Of a DNA stretch of 64,000 nucleotides, positions 26,728-37,212 are shown piece after piece. The notes below the pieces were generated by a model. The model had not been told where the DNA came from, made no database searches, and saw only the letters and a list, made by a program, of their open reading frames with translations. The first letter of the stretch is position 1; every line of letters begins with the position of its first letter. This DNA is from Trichococcus palustris (GTDB taxonomy: Bacteria; Bacillota; Bacilli; Lactobacillales; Aerococcaceae). A program made the translations under genes and the position numbers. Location of the stretch: NCBI RefSeq assembly GCF_900114465.1, contig NZ_FOTD01000009.1:1-64000 (forward strand), in the 5' to 3' direction.

Positions 26728-27696
26728 ATGCAGTGGACAGAAATGCTTTTGCCGTTAGCCATCAGCTTTGCAATAACCATCAGTATGATGCCAATTTTTA
26801 TCGGCTATTTTAAAATGAAACAATTTGGTCAAATCACACGGGAAGAGGGCCCAAAATGGCATGAAGTGAAAAGCGGAACGCCGACGATGGGTGGGGTCGT
26901 CTTCATCATTGGAGCGATATTGACCGCGGTGGGGACGGCCATCTGGAAAGATGTTCTGACCGTAAAAATGGCGATGTTCATTTTTGTGCTATTGTTTTTC
27001 GCGGCCATCGGCTTTTGGGATGATTTTCTTAAAATCTTCAAAAAGCAGAACGAAGGCCTGACTTCTAAGCAAAAATTCCTAGCGCAATTGCTCGGATCGT
27101 TCGCTTTTGTCGTCCTGTTCTATTTTTCCGGACTGGATCCGCTGATCACACTTCCGTTCATCGGACAGGTACACAGTTGGGTCGTTTTTGCAGTCTTCAC
27201 GATCATCTGGATTACCGGCTTTTCAAATGCCGTGAATCTGACGGATGGACTGGATGGCTTAGTGGCGGGGACCGCAGGGATCGCCTACAGTGCTTATGGC
27301 ATTTTGGCGTATCGCCAAAATGAAATGGAAGTCCTCTTGTTCTGCATCGCTATCGTGGGCGGATTGATCGGTTTCTTCTTCTTCAATAAAAAGCCGGCAA
27401 AAATCTTCATGGGCGACGTCGGATCTTTGGCATTGGGCGCAGGTCTTGCGGTCATCTCATTGGCGTTGCATTTGGAATGGTCGCTGTTGTTGATCGGCTT
27501 GGTCTTTGTCATCGAAACGGCCAGCGTCATGCTGCAGGTAGGCTCCTTCAAACTGCGCGGTAAGCGCATCTTCAAGATGAGCCCGATTCATCACCATTTT
27601 GAAATGAGCGGTTGGAGTGAATGGCGCGTCGTCATCACCTTTTGGACAGTCGGACTGATTGCGGCAATCGCTGCATTGGTTTTATTATTTAACTAG
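26728..27696 (+). CDS. mraY: Phospho-N-acetylmuramoyl-pentapeptide transferase
   Basis: 322-residue polytopic membrane enzyme that moves phospho-MurNAc-pentapeptide onto undecaprenyl phosphate (lipid I). Signature segments are GTPTMGGVVFI, GFWDDFLKIFKKQNEGL, NAVNLTDGLDGLVAG, FMGDVGSLALGAGL and SPIHHHFEMSGW. About ten hydrophobic helices. AGGAGG ribosome site. Confidence 0.97.
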   Translation: MQWTEMLLPLAISFAITISMMPIFIGYFKMKQFGQITREEGPKWHEVKSGTPTMGGVVFIIGAILTAVGTAIWKDVLTVKMAMFIFVLLFFAAIGFWDDFLKIFKKQNEGLTSKQKFLAQLLGSFAFVVLFYFSGLDPLITLPFIGQVHSWVVFAVFTIIWITGFSNAVNLTDGLDGLVAGTAGIAYSAYGILAYRQNEMEVLLFCIAIVGGLIGFFFFNKKPAKIFMGDVGSLALGAGLAVISLALHLEWSLLLIGLVFVIETASVMLQVGSFKLRGKRIFKMSPIHHHFEMSGWSEWRVVITFWTVGLIAAIAALVLLFN

Positions 27697-27711
27697 TGGG
27701 GGTAGGAAGGC

Positions 27712-29103
27712 ATGAAAAAAAATAATCGTTTTGAAAATAAAAAAGTGTTGGTATTGGGTCTTGCCTTAAGCGGGCTGAATGCCGCAAAACTGTTGCTGGA
27801 ACTCGGTGCGATGGTCACCGTCAATGATGCCAAGGATCTAGCTGACAATCCGGATGCAAAAGAACTGATTTCCTATGGCATCAAAGTCATTGCCGGCTCA
27901 CACCCGGTGGAACTGTTGGATGAATCCTTCTCATTCATGGTCAAGAATCCCGGGATACCCTACAACAATCCGATGGTCAAGCGGGCTCTGGAAATCGGGA
28001 TACCGGTTCTGACGGAAGTTGAACTGGCCTCCGAAATATTGGAAGGGCGTCTGATCGGCGTCACGGGAACGAATGGGAAAACAACCACGACCACGATGAT
28101 CACGGATCTGCTGAATTACGGAAGAAAACAAGGGAAAGCATACAAAGCCGGTAACATCGGTGTCCCAGCATCTGCAGTCGCACGCAAGGCAACCGCGGAT
28201 GATGATGTGGTCATGGAACTGTCCAGCTTCCAATTGATGGGCATCCAGGATATGCATCCCGCCATTGCGGTCATCACCAACATCACGGAGGCGCATCTGG
28301 ACTACCACGGCGACCGCGAAGAGTATGTCAAAGCAAAATGGCGCATCACGGAGAACCAAACAGCCGACGACTACTTGGTCCTGAACTGGGATCAAGAAGA
28401 ATTGCGGGAACTGTCTAAACATTCCAAAGCCCAAATCGTGCCGTTCTCGCGCAGCCAAACAGTGGCTAACGGAGCTTATTTAGCGGATGGGTATCTGTAC
28501 TTCAGAGGCGAGAAAGTCATGGCTGCTACCGATCTGAAGGTGCCTGGAGAGCATAACATCGAAAATGCTTTGGCGGCCATCGCGGTTGCTAAATTGTCCG
28601 GCGTGAGCAATGAAGCAATCATTGCAGCCTTTGCTGTCTTTTATGGTGTGGAGCACCGCATCCAATTCGTCGCCGAATTAAACGGCCGTAGATTCTACAA
28701 TGACTCGAAGGCTACGAATATCTTGGCAACGAAAACGGCATTGAACAGTTTTCAAGGACCGATTATTTTATTGGCGGGCGGCTTGGACCGAGGGAACACC
28801 TTCGAGGAGTTGGTCCCTTACTTGAAGCATGTGAAAACATTGATCGTATTCGGTGAAACGCAAGAGAAATTGATCGATGCAGGCAAAAAAGCCGGAATCA
28901 AAGAAATCGTCCCAACCGAAGATGTTGTCAGCGCGGTTCCGATCAGTTACCAGTACAGCGAAGAAGGAGATACAATTTTACTTTCTCCCGCATGCGCCAG
29001 CTGGGATCAATTTAAGAACTATGAAATACGCGGCCAACTCTTCAGCGATGCAGTCAACTCATTGGTAACTGCAAAAAGTGAGGAGGAAGGATCATTCCAC
29101 TGA
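27712..29103 (+). CDS. murD: UDP-N-acetylmuramoylalanine-D-glutamate ligase
   Basis: 463-residue cytoplasmic Mur ligase that adds D-Glu. ATP loop GVTGTNGKTTTTTM near 117-130, central metal and substrate motifs NITEAHLDYHGD, and FYNDSKATN near 331. It starts 16 nt after mraY. As usual in Lactobacillales, murE and murF are not in the cluster. Confidence 0.97.
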   Translation: MKKNNRFENKKVLVLGLALSGLNAAKLLLELGAMVTVNDAKDLADNPDAKELISYGIKVIAGSHPVELLDESFSFMVKNPGIPYNNPMVKRALEIGIPVLTEVELASEILEGRLIGVTGTNGKTTTTTMITDLLNYGRKQGKAYKAGNIGVPASAVARKATADDDVVMELSSFQLMGIQDMHPAIAVITNITEAHLDYHGDREEYVKAKWRITENQTADDYLVLNWDQEELRELSKHSKAQIVPFSRSQTVANGAYLADGYLYFRGEKVMAATDLKVPGEHNIENALAAIAVAKLSGVSNEAIIAAFAVFYGVEHRIQFVAELNGRRFYNDSKATNILATKTALNSFQGPIILLAGGLDRGNTFEELVPYLKHVKTLIVFGETQEKLIDAGKKAGIKEIVPTEDVVSAVPISYQYSEEGDTILLSPACASWDQFKNYEIRGQLFSDAVNSLVTAKSEEEGSFH

Positions 29104-29112
29104 TCCGAGCAT

Positions 29113-30213
29113 ATGAAAATATTACTATCGGGCGGAGGGACAGGTGGTCACATCTATCCCGCTTTGGCCTTAATGAATCGCATAAAAGAAAAATACCCCG
29201 ACAGCGAATTCTTGTATGTGGGGACGGAACGTGGCTTGGAAAGCACGATTGTCCGTAAAGCGGGCGTTCCCTTTGAATCGGTCGAAATCCAAGGGTTGCG
29301 CCGCAGTCTGTCTTTAGAAAACGTGAAAACTGTCTATTTGATGCTGAAGAGCATTGCTGATTCAAAAAAAATCATCAAGAATTTCCAGCCGGATGTTGTG
29401 ATCGGGACAGGCGGCTATGTCTGTGCGCCTGTTCTTTATGCCGCATCCCGTTTGGGCGTCCCTGCCATCATCCATGAACAAAATTCGGTTGCGGGCGTCA
29501 CGAATAAATTTTTGAGTCGATTTGTGGGCAAGATTTGCATCTGCTTTGAAGATGCACGCAAGGATTTTGAACAGTACGAGGAGAAAATAGTCTATACCGG
29601 CAATCCGCGTGCGCAAGAAGTGGCAGCGATAACGGAAGGCGCATCATTGGCCGAGTATCAGTTGAAGGATGGCATCCCGACCGTATTGATTTTTGGCGGC
29701 AGCCGAGGAGCGGCAAAGCTGAACGAGTCCTTTGTTGAGGCCTACAACTTGTTTAAAGGCAAGCCGTACCAAGTGATGTTGGTCACCGGGGAAACCCATT
29801 TTGAAAAAGTGAGCAAGCAAATTGCGAGTTTGGGCCAGTCTTTGGCGAATATTCGCGTGCTGCCCTATGTTTATGAGATGCCAAAGCTCTTTAAGAGCAC
29901 AGCACTGATCGTTTCCCGCAGTGGAGCGACAACCTTGACGGAAGTGATGGCATTAGGCTTGCCGAGCATCCTGATACCCAGTCCCTATGTGACGAATAAT
30001 CATCAACAAAAGAACGCCGAAAGCCTGGTTAAAAATGGTGCAGCAGAAATGATCCTGGAAAAAGAGTTGCATGCGAAATCATTATTCAAAGCAATCGATA
30101 GTCTGATGTTGAATGACACTGCACGCAAAGAAATGGCCTTTCAGGCGAAAAGAATGGGGATTACGGATGCATCCGACCGCATTATCCAAGTGATCTTGGA
30201 TGTAATCAAGTAA
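29113..30213 (+). CDS. murG: UDP-GlcNAc:lipid I N-acetylglucosaminyltransferase
   Basis: 366-residue peripheral membrane GT28 enzyme that makes lipid II. G-loops ILLSGGGTGGHIYPALAL and GTGGYVCAPVL, acceptor helix region IIHEQNSVAG, and sugar-nucleotide motif SRSGATTLTEVMALGLPSIL. 10 nt after murD. Confidence 0.97.
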   Translation: MKILLSGGGTGGHIYPALALMNRIKEKYPDSEFLYVGTERGLESTIVRKAGVPFESVEIQGLRRSLSLENVKTVYLMLKSIADSKKIIKNFQPDVVIGTGGYVCAPVLYAASRLGVPAIIHEQNSVAGVTNKFLSRFVGKICICFEDARKDFEQYEEKIVYTGNPRAQEVAAITEGASLAEYQLKDGIPTVLIFGGSRGAAKLNESFVEAYNLFKGKPYQVMLVTGETHFEKVSKQIASLGQSLANIRVLPYVYEMPKLFKSTALIVSRSGATTLTEVMALGLPSILIPSPYVTNNHQQKNAESLVKNGAAEMILEKELHAKSLFKAIDSLMLNDTARKEMAFQAKRMGITDASDRIIQVILDVIK

Positions 30214-30232
30214 GGGACGGGAGCCGGTGAAG

Positions 30233-31300
30233 ATGGATTTTAAAGGTATTAAGCAACGCATGCTTAGAAAAGAAGTCTCACCTGCAGAGACTCCTTGGCA
30301 GCGAGCAATGGAAGAAATGAAGAAAAATAAAGTACAGAAGTTGAATGAAAAGGAAAAAGTAAAAGCGGAAGAAAAATATGCAGAGCAGCACCGGCTGCCG
30401 AAAGAACAACTGGCTTACTGGAAAGGCAAGCTGTCGGCCCATAGCAGGAAGCAAAGCGGCCAGCAAGAGGACCGACACTCCTACCTGTATTGGTATCTTC
30501 TATTTTTAACCGGCGGACTCGCCATGGGCTATCTTATTTCTCCGCTCGGCAGGGTTCAGGAAATATTTGTCGAAGGTGCAGCGTATGTGCCCGAGCAAAC
30601 GATTATCGACGCGAGCCGCATTTCGGGGAAAGTGACAGCATTGGGAGTCATCGCGAACAGCAAAGACATCGATGGATACATTTCATCAAATTTACCCCAA
30701 ATAAAAAAGGCGAGTATCGCATTGAAAAATTTCAATGACATCACAATCACGGTACAAGAATATAAAACCATTGCCTACGTCTATTCGGAAAAAGCGTATT
30801 ATACTGTTTTGGAAAACGGCGTGATCGCCAAAGATGGGTTGAAAGTTCCGATTGGAAATTGCCCTATCATCACAGGATTTGAATTGAATCAAAATTTGAA
30901 TGATTTGTTGAAACAATATATGAAGTTGACGGATACGGTCCAGAACAGCATTTCAGAAATAAAATATACCGGTACGGAAGAAAATCCGTACAGCATAACG
31001 GTCTATATGAATGACGGCAATGAAATAAAAGCCATCTTGCCTACCTTTGCCGAGAAAATCCTTTACTATCCGGATATCGTCAGCCAATTGGGGGCTACGA
31101 AAGGGATTGTGGATCTGGAAGTGGGCGCCTATTTTACGCCATTTTCGCAAAGTGCGGCCGAAACGAACACCACAGCCGCGGAAAAAGCGACACCCAAAAC
31201 CGAGGTTCCCTCGGGAACGGACGCTCAATCGACTAAAGCAGGTAATCCACAAAGCGGAGCCGTCACAAAAACAGAAGTCGCTACTCCAAAGCAAGAGTAA
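30233..31300 (+). CDS. divIB: Cell division protein FtsQ/DivIB
   Basis: Bitopic divisome protein. A charged cytoplasmic tail of about 85 residues (KVQKLNEKEKVKAEEKYAEQ) is followed by the membrane segment YLYWYLLFLTGGLAMGYLI. A POTRA domain begins VQEIFVEGAAYVPEQTIID, and a long Thr/Lys/Pro-rich C-terminal tail follows. A GTG at 30227 is possible; the ATG at 30233 has GGGAG 9 nt upstream. Confidence 0.93.
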   Translation: MDFKGIKQRMLRKEVSPAETPWQRAMEEMKKNKVQKLNEKEKVKAEEKYAEQHRLPKEQLAYWKGKLSAHSRKQSGQQEDRHSYLYWYLLFLTGGLAMGYLISPLGRVQEIFVEGAAYVPEQTIIDASRISGKVTALGVIANSKDIDGYISSNLPQIKKASIALKNFNDITITVQEYKTIAYVYSEKAYYTVLENGVIAKDGLKVPIGNCPIITGFELNQNLNDLLKQYMKLTDTVQNSISEIKYTGTEENPYSITVYMNDGNEIKAILPTFAEKILYYPDIVSQLGATKGIVDLEVGAYFTPFSQSAAETNTTAAEKATPKTEVPSGTDAQSTKAGNPQSGAVTKTEVATPKQE

Positions 31301-31545
31301 GGGAAAAAGGATTGTTTAGTCAATCCTTGAACAATGCTTGCCGGTAATTGTTGAGGGATTGAATGGAAATGGGCCATGCCCGAATGTTGGAAATATTTCT
31401 AAAAATCTTCGTAAATGAAGAACTATTATGATAAAATGATAAAGTATAGCTTTCTGGCATCATGCATTTTTTAACAGCTTACTATTTGGGCGCAGTGCGG
31501 GTGTTTGCAAAAAGCCATTATGTTAAATGGAGGTTTCAATAAAAC
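31301..31545. other. Gap between divIB and ftsA
   Basis: 245 nt without a gene. A hairpin AAGGATTG/CAATCCTT lies just after divIB (31308-31329) without a T tract, so it may be attenuating or RNA-stabilising rather than a full terminator. AT-rich TATGATAAAATGATAAAG near 31427 is a weak -10 candidate for a separate ftsAZ promoter. Confidence 0.4.
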
Positions 31546-32862
31546 ATGAAGAATTCAGGAATATACGTCAGTCTAGATATTGGAACCACTTCAATAAAAG
31601 TTGTAGTAGCAGAATATGTGAAAGACCAAATGAATATTATTGGAGTAGGAAACGAAATTTCTAAAGGCCTCAGCCGTGGAGTTATTGTCGATATCGATGA
31701 AACTGTTGAATCCATCAGACGTGCAGTCAGCCAAGCTGAGCGAAAAGCGAATATCCAAATATCAAATGTCATTGTCGGCATACCTGGGAACCAAATCAGC
31801 ATTGAACCTTGTCACGGTATGTATGCTGTTTCAAGTGAAAACAAAGAAATTACGGATAGAGATGTGCAAAATGTTTTTGCAGCCGCTAAAGTTCGCTCTG
31901 TGCCACCGGAAAGAGAAATCATATCAGTCATTCCTGAAGAATTCATTGTTGATGGATTTGACGGCATCAGAGATCCAAGAGGGATGATCGGTGTTCGTCT
32001 GGAATTGTATGCAAGCATGATTACCGGACCAAAAACAATCATCCACAATATCAAGCGTTGCGTGGAAAAAGCAGGGTTGCGGATCGACGATATGGTCGTT
32101 CAGCCTTTGGCGATAGCCAGTGTTGCCATGAATAAAGGCGAACGGGATTTCGGCACCATCCTTGTCGATATGGGTGGCGGTCAAACAACTGCTTCGGTGA
32201 TCCATGACGATCAATTGAAATTTGCTTTTGTTGATCCTGAGGGCGGAGATTTCGTAACGAAAGATATCTCCATCATCCTGAACACGACCTTGGAAAATGC
32301 AGAACGTGTGAAACGGGAATACGGCTACGCCATTTCTGATGAAGCGTCGGCAGATGAATTTTTCCCGGTCGAAACCATTGGGAAAGATCAACCTGTAAAA
32401 GTGGATGAAAAATATTTATCCGAAATTATAGAAGCGCGGAACGTTCAAATATTCGAAAATATCAAACGTGCCCTAGATAAAGTGGAGGCTCGCGAACTGC
32501 CAGGCGGCATTATTTTAACCGGCGGCGGTGCCGCTTTGCCCGGCATTTTAGAATTGGCGAAAGAAATTTTTGAAATCAACGTGAAACTATATATTCCTGA
32601 ACAGATGGGAATGCGCAACCCCATTTATGCAACCAGCATCGGACTGATCAAATATGTAGCAGGGTTGGATGACATCTATTTGGTCGCAAAAGGGAAAGTC
32701 CAACAAAGCGGTAAGGTGATTCCATTACAGGCGAAAAGCATCAAACAACCTGTAGCAGTCGAAGAACCTGTTTACGAAAATGAACTATATGCCGAAGAGC
32801 ACGCGGATGAAGAGGGCTTTGTCGGTAAAATGAAACGCTTATTCAACAATTTATTTGAATAG
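31546..32862 (+). CDS. ftsA: Cell division protein FtsA
   Basis: 438-residue actin-like membrane anchor for FtsZ. ATP-site motifs SLDIGTTSIKVVV, ILVDMGGGQTTASV and IILTGGGAALPGI. The C-terminal amphipathic helix FVGKMKRLFNNLFE would insert in the membrane. AATGGAGG precedes the ATG. Confidence 0.97.
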   Translation: MKNSGIYVSLDIGTTSIKVVVAEYVKDQMNIIGVGNEISKGLSRGVIVDIDETVESIRRAVSQAERKANIQISNVIVGIPGNQISIEPCHGMYAVSSENKEITDRDVQNVFAAAKVRSVPPEREIISVIPEEFIVDGFDGIRDPRGMIGVRLELYASMITGPKTIIHNIKRCVEKAGLRIDDMVVQPLAIASVAMNKGERDFGTILVDMGGGQTTASVIHDDQLKFAFVDPEGGDFVTKDISIILNTTLENAERVKREYGYAISDEASADEFFPVETIGKDQPVKVDEKYLSEIIEARNVQIFENIKRALDKVEARELPGGIILTGGGAALPGILELAKEIFEINVKLYIPEQMGMRNPIYATSIGLIKYVAGLDDIYLVAKGKVQQSGKVIPLQAKSIKQPVAVEEPVYENELYAEEHADEEGFVGKMKRLFNNLFE

Positions 32863-32908
32863 TCACGAAAAACAGAAAATGAAACGGAATTAAATAGGAG
32901 GAAATAAA

Positions 32909-34201
32909 ATGGATTTGGAATTCGATTCAAGCATGCATGATGGAGCAAAAATTAAAGTAATCGGGGTCGGCGGAGCGGGTAGCAACGCGGTAAACCGTAT
33001 GATCGATGAAGGCGTCAAGGGAGTAGAATTCATTGTTGCCAATACGGATACACAAGCCTTGAACGCATCAAGCGCAGAAATTAAAATTCAATTGGGACCT
33101 AAATTGACAAAAGGCTTGGGTGCAGGCTCTGTTCCTGACGTAGGCCGCAAAGCAGCCGAAGAAAGTGAACAACAAATCGCTGAAGCTTTAGCTGGTGCAG
33201 ACATGATCTTCGTTACTTGCGGAATGGGTGGCGGTACTGGTACCGGTGCGGCGCCGATCGTAGCAAGAATCGCAAAAGACTTAGGAGCTTTGACAGTGGG
33301 TGTCGTAACGCGTCCATTCAGTTTTGAAGGACCGAAGAGAGGACGCTATGCTGCAGAAGGTATTGCGGAATTAAAAGCAAACGTTGATACATTGGTCATC
33401 ATCTCAAACAACCGTCTTTTGGAAATCGTCGATAAAAAGACGCCGATGTTGGAAGCTTTCCGTGAAGCGGATAATGTATTACGTCAAGGTGTACAAGGTA
33501 TCTCCGACTTGATTACGGCTCCAGGATATGTAAACCTGGACTTCGCCGATGTGAAGACGGTCATGAAAGATCAAGGTTCGGCTTTGATGGGTATCGGTAT
33601 CGCTTCAGGTGAAAACCGTACCGCAGAAGCAACTAAGAAAGCTATCTCCTCTCCATTATTGGAAGTTTCCATCGATGGCGCAGAGCAAATCTTATTGAAC
33701 ATCACAGGCGGATCGGACTTGACCTTATTTGAAGCGCAAGATGCCAGCGATATCGTGGCACAAGCTTCAACTTCTGAAGTGAATATCATTTTCGGTACGT
33801 CCATCAACGAAAACCTTGGCGATGAAGTAATCGTTACGGTTATCGCTACAGGGATTGACACCGACAAAAGAAAAGAAGAAAAAAAAACGGCTAATCGCGG
33901 AAGCAGCGCGTTCAAAGGACGCAAAGAAGTAAGCAATACACCGGTTTCCTACCAAGAAAAACAAGCACCGATTGAAAAAGCTGAAGAAAAACCAGCGAAA
34001 GATCTATTCGGCGACTGGGATATCCGCAGAGACTCAAGCGTGCGCGAACAAGCTCCAGCACAATCGCAACCGGAACCTGAAGTCTTCCCGGTAAAACAAA
34101 CAGAAGATACCTATCCGCGTTACCATGAACAAAAAGAAGACAAAAATGGCGGGGACGATTCATTGGATACACCTCCCTTCTTCCGCAAGAGACGCAGATA
34201 A
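32909..34201 (+). CDS. ftsZ: Cell division protein FtsZ
   Basis: 430-residue tubulin-like GTPase that forms the Z ring. GTP loop [12 protein letters not shown] near 104-115, T7 loop region [11 protein letters not shown], variable charged linker from about 315, and the C-terminal peptide [12 protein letters not shown] that docks FtsA, SepF and EzrA, all of which are encoded in this window. TAGGAGG ribosome site. Confidence 0.98.
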   Translation: MDLEFDSSMHDGAKIKVIGVGGAGSNAVNRMIDEGVKGVEFIVANTDTQALNASSAEIKIQLGPKLTKGLGAGSVPDVGRKAAEESEQQIAEALAGADMIFVTCGMGGGTGTGAAPIVARIAKDLGALTVGVVTRPFSFEGPKRGRYAAEGIAELKANVDTLVIISNNRLLEIVDKKTPMLEAFREADNVLRQGVQGISDLITAPGYVNLDFADVKTVMKDQGSALMGIGIASGENRTAEATKKAISSPLLEVSIDGAEQILLNITGGSDLTLFEAQDASDIVAQASTSEVNIIFGTSINENLGDEVIVTVIATGIDTDKRKEEKKTANRGSSAFKGRKEVSNTPVSYQEKQAPIEKAEEKPAKDLFGDWDIRRDSSVREQAPAQSQPEPEVFPVKQTEDTYPRYHEQKEDKNGGDDSLDTPPFFRKRRR

Positions 34202-34202
34202 T

Positions 34203-34886
34203 ATGAATATGGAAAGTAATTGTCAGAAAATAGAGGCAATCGTGAGTGAATCTTTGGCGAAGGCCAACCGTGATCGCAGCGATGTAACGGTAGTCGCGGT
34301 TACGAAAACAAAACCGGTTGAACAGGTGGCGGAGTTATACCGCTTGGGCTACAGGCACTTCGCCGAAAATCGTCTTGAGGGCTTGGATGAAAAGCAAGCG
34401 GCCCTTCCTCAAGACGATATTATCTGGCACTTTATCGGTACATTGCAGACACGCAAAGTAAAAAATGTGATTAATCGCATCGATTATTTTCATGCTTTGG
34501 ATCGTCTTTCTTTGGCAAAAGAAATAAACGCAAGGGCGGAACAGCCTGTTTCGTGCTTTGTGCAAGTGAACGTCACAGGAGAGGAGTCAAAGCATGGCCT
34601 TTCTCCTGCCGCGTTATTAGATTTCGTGTATCAACTGGAAGAATATCCCAATGTTAAGGTGGTCGGCTTGATGACGATGGCTCCTATTGAGGCAACCGAC
34701 AAAGAATTGCAGCACTGTTTTAAAGGTCTGAAACAACTGCAGGAAAAGGTTGCCGCATTGCAATTGCCGTATGCTCCATGCACAGAAACAAGCATGGGGA
34801 TGAGCCAGGACTATCCGATTGCCATTGCTGAAGGTTCGACATTTGTTCGTATTGGATCGGCCTTTTTTGCTGAAACAGAGGAGTAG
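34203..34886 (+). CDS. ylmE: YggS/YlmE family pyridoxal-phosphate homeostasis protein
   Basis: 227 residues from the ATG at 34203, one base after the ftsZ stop. An in-frame ATG at 34125 lies inside ftsZ and is rejected. PLP lysine in VVAVTKTKP (about 35), HFAENRLEG, WHFIGTLQTRK and SMGMSQDYPIAI are family marks. It binds PLP without known catalysis. The ylmE-sepF-yggT-ylmH-divIVA order is conserved in Gram-positives. Confidence 0.94.
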   Translation: MNMESNCQKIEAIVSESLAKANRDRSDVTVVAVTKTKPVEQVAELYRLGYRHFAENRLEGLDEKQAALPQDDIIWHFIGTLQTRKVKNVINRIDYFHALDRLSLAKEINARAEQPVSCFVQVNVTGEESKHGLSPAALLDFVYQLEEYPNVKVVGLMTMAPIEATDKELQHCFKGLKQLQEKVAALQLPYAPCTETSMGMSQDYPIAIAEGSTFVRIGSAFFAETEE

Positions 34887-34911
34887 ACAAAGAAGAAGCG
34901 GGGTGTCTCAA

Positions 34912-35400
34912 ATGGGTCCAAAAGATTTATATCGAAAGTTTTTTGGTTTTGATGAGGAAGATGAGAATGAAGCTGACGCATACTACGATAGCTACGAACA
35001 AGAAGGACCCGTCAGTCCCACTCGATACGATCAGCCATCAAAAGAGGACGTTCCCTCCTATCGAAGCAACGTAAAAAGATCAACGAAAGCAAAGGTAATT
35101 CCTATGAATCAACAGAGTAAGACTGAAAAAGCAAGCATCCATGTCATTGAACCGAGAGTGTATTCTGAGGTGGAACAGATTGCGGACTATCTTTTGAAGA
35201 ATCAGTCTGTCCTCTTGAATTTTAAGAGAATAGATTCAGAGCAAGCCAAACGCATTGTTGATTTTTTAACCGGAACTGTTTATGCCATTGGCGGAGACAT
35301 CCAACGTGTAGGCGATGAAATCTTTTTATGTACTCCCTCTTCAGTCGATGTCGAAGGTATGCTATCCGAAACAATGGAAGAGGAACGTTCACTTTACTAG
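34912..35400 (+). CDS. sepF: Cell division protein SepF
   Basis: 162 residues from the ATG at 34912 (GCGGGG upstream). The N-terminal amphipathic start MGPKDLYRKFFGFDEEDE is the membrane-binding helix. An acidic/tyrosine linker follows, then the SepF core IHVIEPRVYSEVEQIADYLL to IFLCTPSSVDV. It bundles FtsZ filaments on the membrane. Confidence 0.95.
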   Translation: MGPKDLYRKFFGFDEEDENEADAYYDSYEQEGPVSPTRYDQPSKEDVPSYRSNVKRSTKAKVIPMNQQSKTEKASIHVIEPRVYSEVEQIADYLLKNQSVLLNFKRIDSEQAKRIVDFLTGTVYAIGGDIQRVGDEIFLCTPSSVDVEGMLSETMEEERSLY

Positions 35401-35412
35401 AAAGGAATTTAC

Positions 35413-35700
35413 ATGACACAATTACTGATTTTGCTTTTACAGCTCATCCAATGGGCTGTATCGGCTTATACTACTATTTTGCTGATTTATGCCTTACTGA
35501 GTTGGCTGCCTGGTGCAAGCAATTCCAAATTCGGTTATTGGATTGCGCGTTTATCGGAACCGTACCTGGATATCTTCAGGAGATTGATTCCGCCATTAGG
35601 CATGGTAAGTTTTAGTGTGTTGGCAGGTATTCTGTTTCTGCGATTAGTGGAATACGGGGCACAGGTCATCATCATTTTCCTTATCAGACTTTTGAGTTGA
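35413..35700 (+). CDS. yggT: YggT family membrane protein
   Basis: 95 residues, two membrane helices (about 3-28 and 66-90) with the family motif YALLSWLPGASNSKFG and ARLSEPYLDIFRRLIPPLG between. Fixed position after sepF. AAAGGAA ribosome site. Confidence 0.92.
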   Translation: MTQLLILLLQLIQWAVSAYTTILLIYALLSWLPGASNSKFGYWIARLSEPYLDIFRRLIPPLGMVSFSVLAGILFLRLVEYGAQVIIIFLIRLLS

Positions 35701-35740
35701 CAACCATTTTTTGAAAGAAACCGATAAATGAGGGATATCT

Positions 35741-36520
35741 ATGCAAGAAGTTTATCAACATTTCCGCAAAGAGGAACAACCTTTCATTGACAATGTCCAA
35801 TCATGGGTCACCCAAACAGAGGAAACCTATACGCCTTACCTGACCGATTTTTTAGATCCGAGGCAGCAATACATCGTGGAAATGCTTGTCGGCAAAAAAG
35901 GCGAGGTGCATGTTTCTTTCTACGGGGGCTATGAGGATGCAGAACGGAGAAGGGCCATCATCTGTCCGGAGTACTTTGAACCGAAAAAAGATGATTTCGA
36001 AATTGAACTCATGGAGGTCAACTACCCTTCCAAATTCGCAACGCTATCCCATGGGAAAGTGTTGGGGACGTTGACGGGGACAGGCATGAAGCGAGAACTT
36101 TTTGGCGATATCTTATTCGATGGCTTGCGTTGGCAGTTCTTGCTGGCAGCGAACATAGCGAGCTATGTTCAAACACAAGTGTCTAAAATGGGAAATGTCA
36201 GTGTCCGGCTCGAATCCAAGATGTATACCGATCTGATTACACCGATCGATAGTTGGACGATCGTGCATGATACGGTCAGTTCCTTGCGCTTGGATACCGT
36301 GATTGCAAGCATCTATAATATATCCAGACAAAGAGCGAAAGAATTGGTCACCAGCGGTAAAGTGAAGCTGAACTGGGCAGCCATGGAGCGTCCGGATTTC
36401 GAATTGGGGATATTGGATATCGTTTCGGTCCGCGGCTATGGCCGCATCCAAATCCAAGCGATTGAAGGGAAATCCAAAAAAGATAAGTGGCGCGTCGAAT
36501 TCGGTGTATTATACAAATAA
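35741..36520 (+). CDS. ylmH: YlmH family S4-domain RNA-binding protein
   Basis: 259 residues. N-terminal YlmH domain with FLDPRQQYIVEML and MEVNYPSKFATLSHGKVLG; a C-terminal S4 domain, about 180-245 (SSLRLDTVIASIYNISRQRAKELV). Homologues act on stalled large ribosomal subunits, a rescue role reported for Bacillus. Here it sits in the dcw tail operon. Confidence 0.93.
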   Translation: MQEVYQHFRKEEQPFIDNVQSWVTQTEETYTPYLTDFLDPRQQYIVEMLVGKKGEVHVSFYGGYEDAERRRAIICPEYFEPKKDDFEIELMEVNYPSKFATLSHGKVLGTLTGTGMKRELFGDILFDGLRWQFLLAANIASYVQTQVSKMGNVSVRLESKMYTDLITPIDSWTIVHDTVSSLRLDTVIASIYNISRQRAKELVTSGKVKLNWAAMERPDFELGILDIVSVRGYGRIQIQAIEGKSKKDKWRVEFGVLYK

Positions 36521-36549
36521 TGAATAAACAATCGAAAGGTGTGTTAAAA

Positions 36550-37212
36550 ATGACCTTAACTCCATTAGATATTCAACATAAAGAATTCACGGTTAAAATG
36601 AAGGGGTATGACAAAGAGCAAGTAAACGACTTTTTGGATACCATCACAAAAAGCTATGAAGAAGTTTTAAGAGAAAATAAAGATCTGCAAAAGCAATTGA
36701 AATTTTCTGAAGAAAAAAACCAACATTTCATCAACCTGCAGGATGCTTTGAATAAATCGATCGTTGTTGCCCAAGATGCAGCGGATCGCCTAAAAGAAAA
36801 TGCGCGCAAAGAAGCTGAAATCATCTTATTTGAAGCTGAAAAGAGTGCGGATAGACTTTTACACGAAGCAGCCGGAAAAGCTACCAAAATCAACGAAGAG
36901 ACAGACATCGTCCGCAAAGAGAGCCGTAACTTCAAACAGAAATTACAGCTATTGGTTGAATCGCAATTGAATCTGATCACCAACGACGAATGGAACAACC
37001 TTTTGAACGCCCTGCCGGAAGGTGAAGTCGAAACGCCGACATTGAATGAAGTTCTTTCGAACCGCACGCGCGTCATCGATGAATTGATTGCCGATTCTGA
37101 AGATGCAGCGGAATTCGCCATGTCCGACAGAAGAACGCCGGCAGCCGATCAAGAAGAAGATCTTTCTGAAGGTTCGATAGAAGCTATTGAAATTCCGGAA
37201 CAAAACAAGTAA
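36550..37212 (+). CDS. divIVA: Cell division protein DivIVA
   Basis: 220 residues from the ATG at 36550 (GAAAGGTG upstream). The N-terminal MTLTPLDIQHKEFTVKMKGYDKEQVNDFLD is the lipid-binding crossed-loop region. A long coiled coil follows to about residue 140, then an acidic tail. It marks curved membrane at poles and septa. The ileS promoter overlaps its last codons. Confidence 0.95.
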   Translation: MTLTPLDIQHKEFTVKMKGYDKEQVNDFLDTITKSYEEVLRENKDLQKQLKFSEEKNQHFINLQDALNKSIVVAQDAADRLKENARKEAEIILFEAEKSADRLLHEAAGKATKINEETDIVRKESRNFKQKLQLLVESQLNLITNDEWNNLLNALPEGEVETPTLNEVLSNRTRVIDELIADSEDAAEFAMSDRRTPAADQEEDLSEGSIEAIEIPEQNK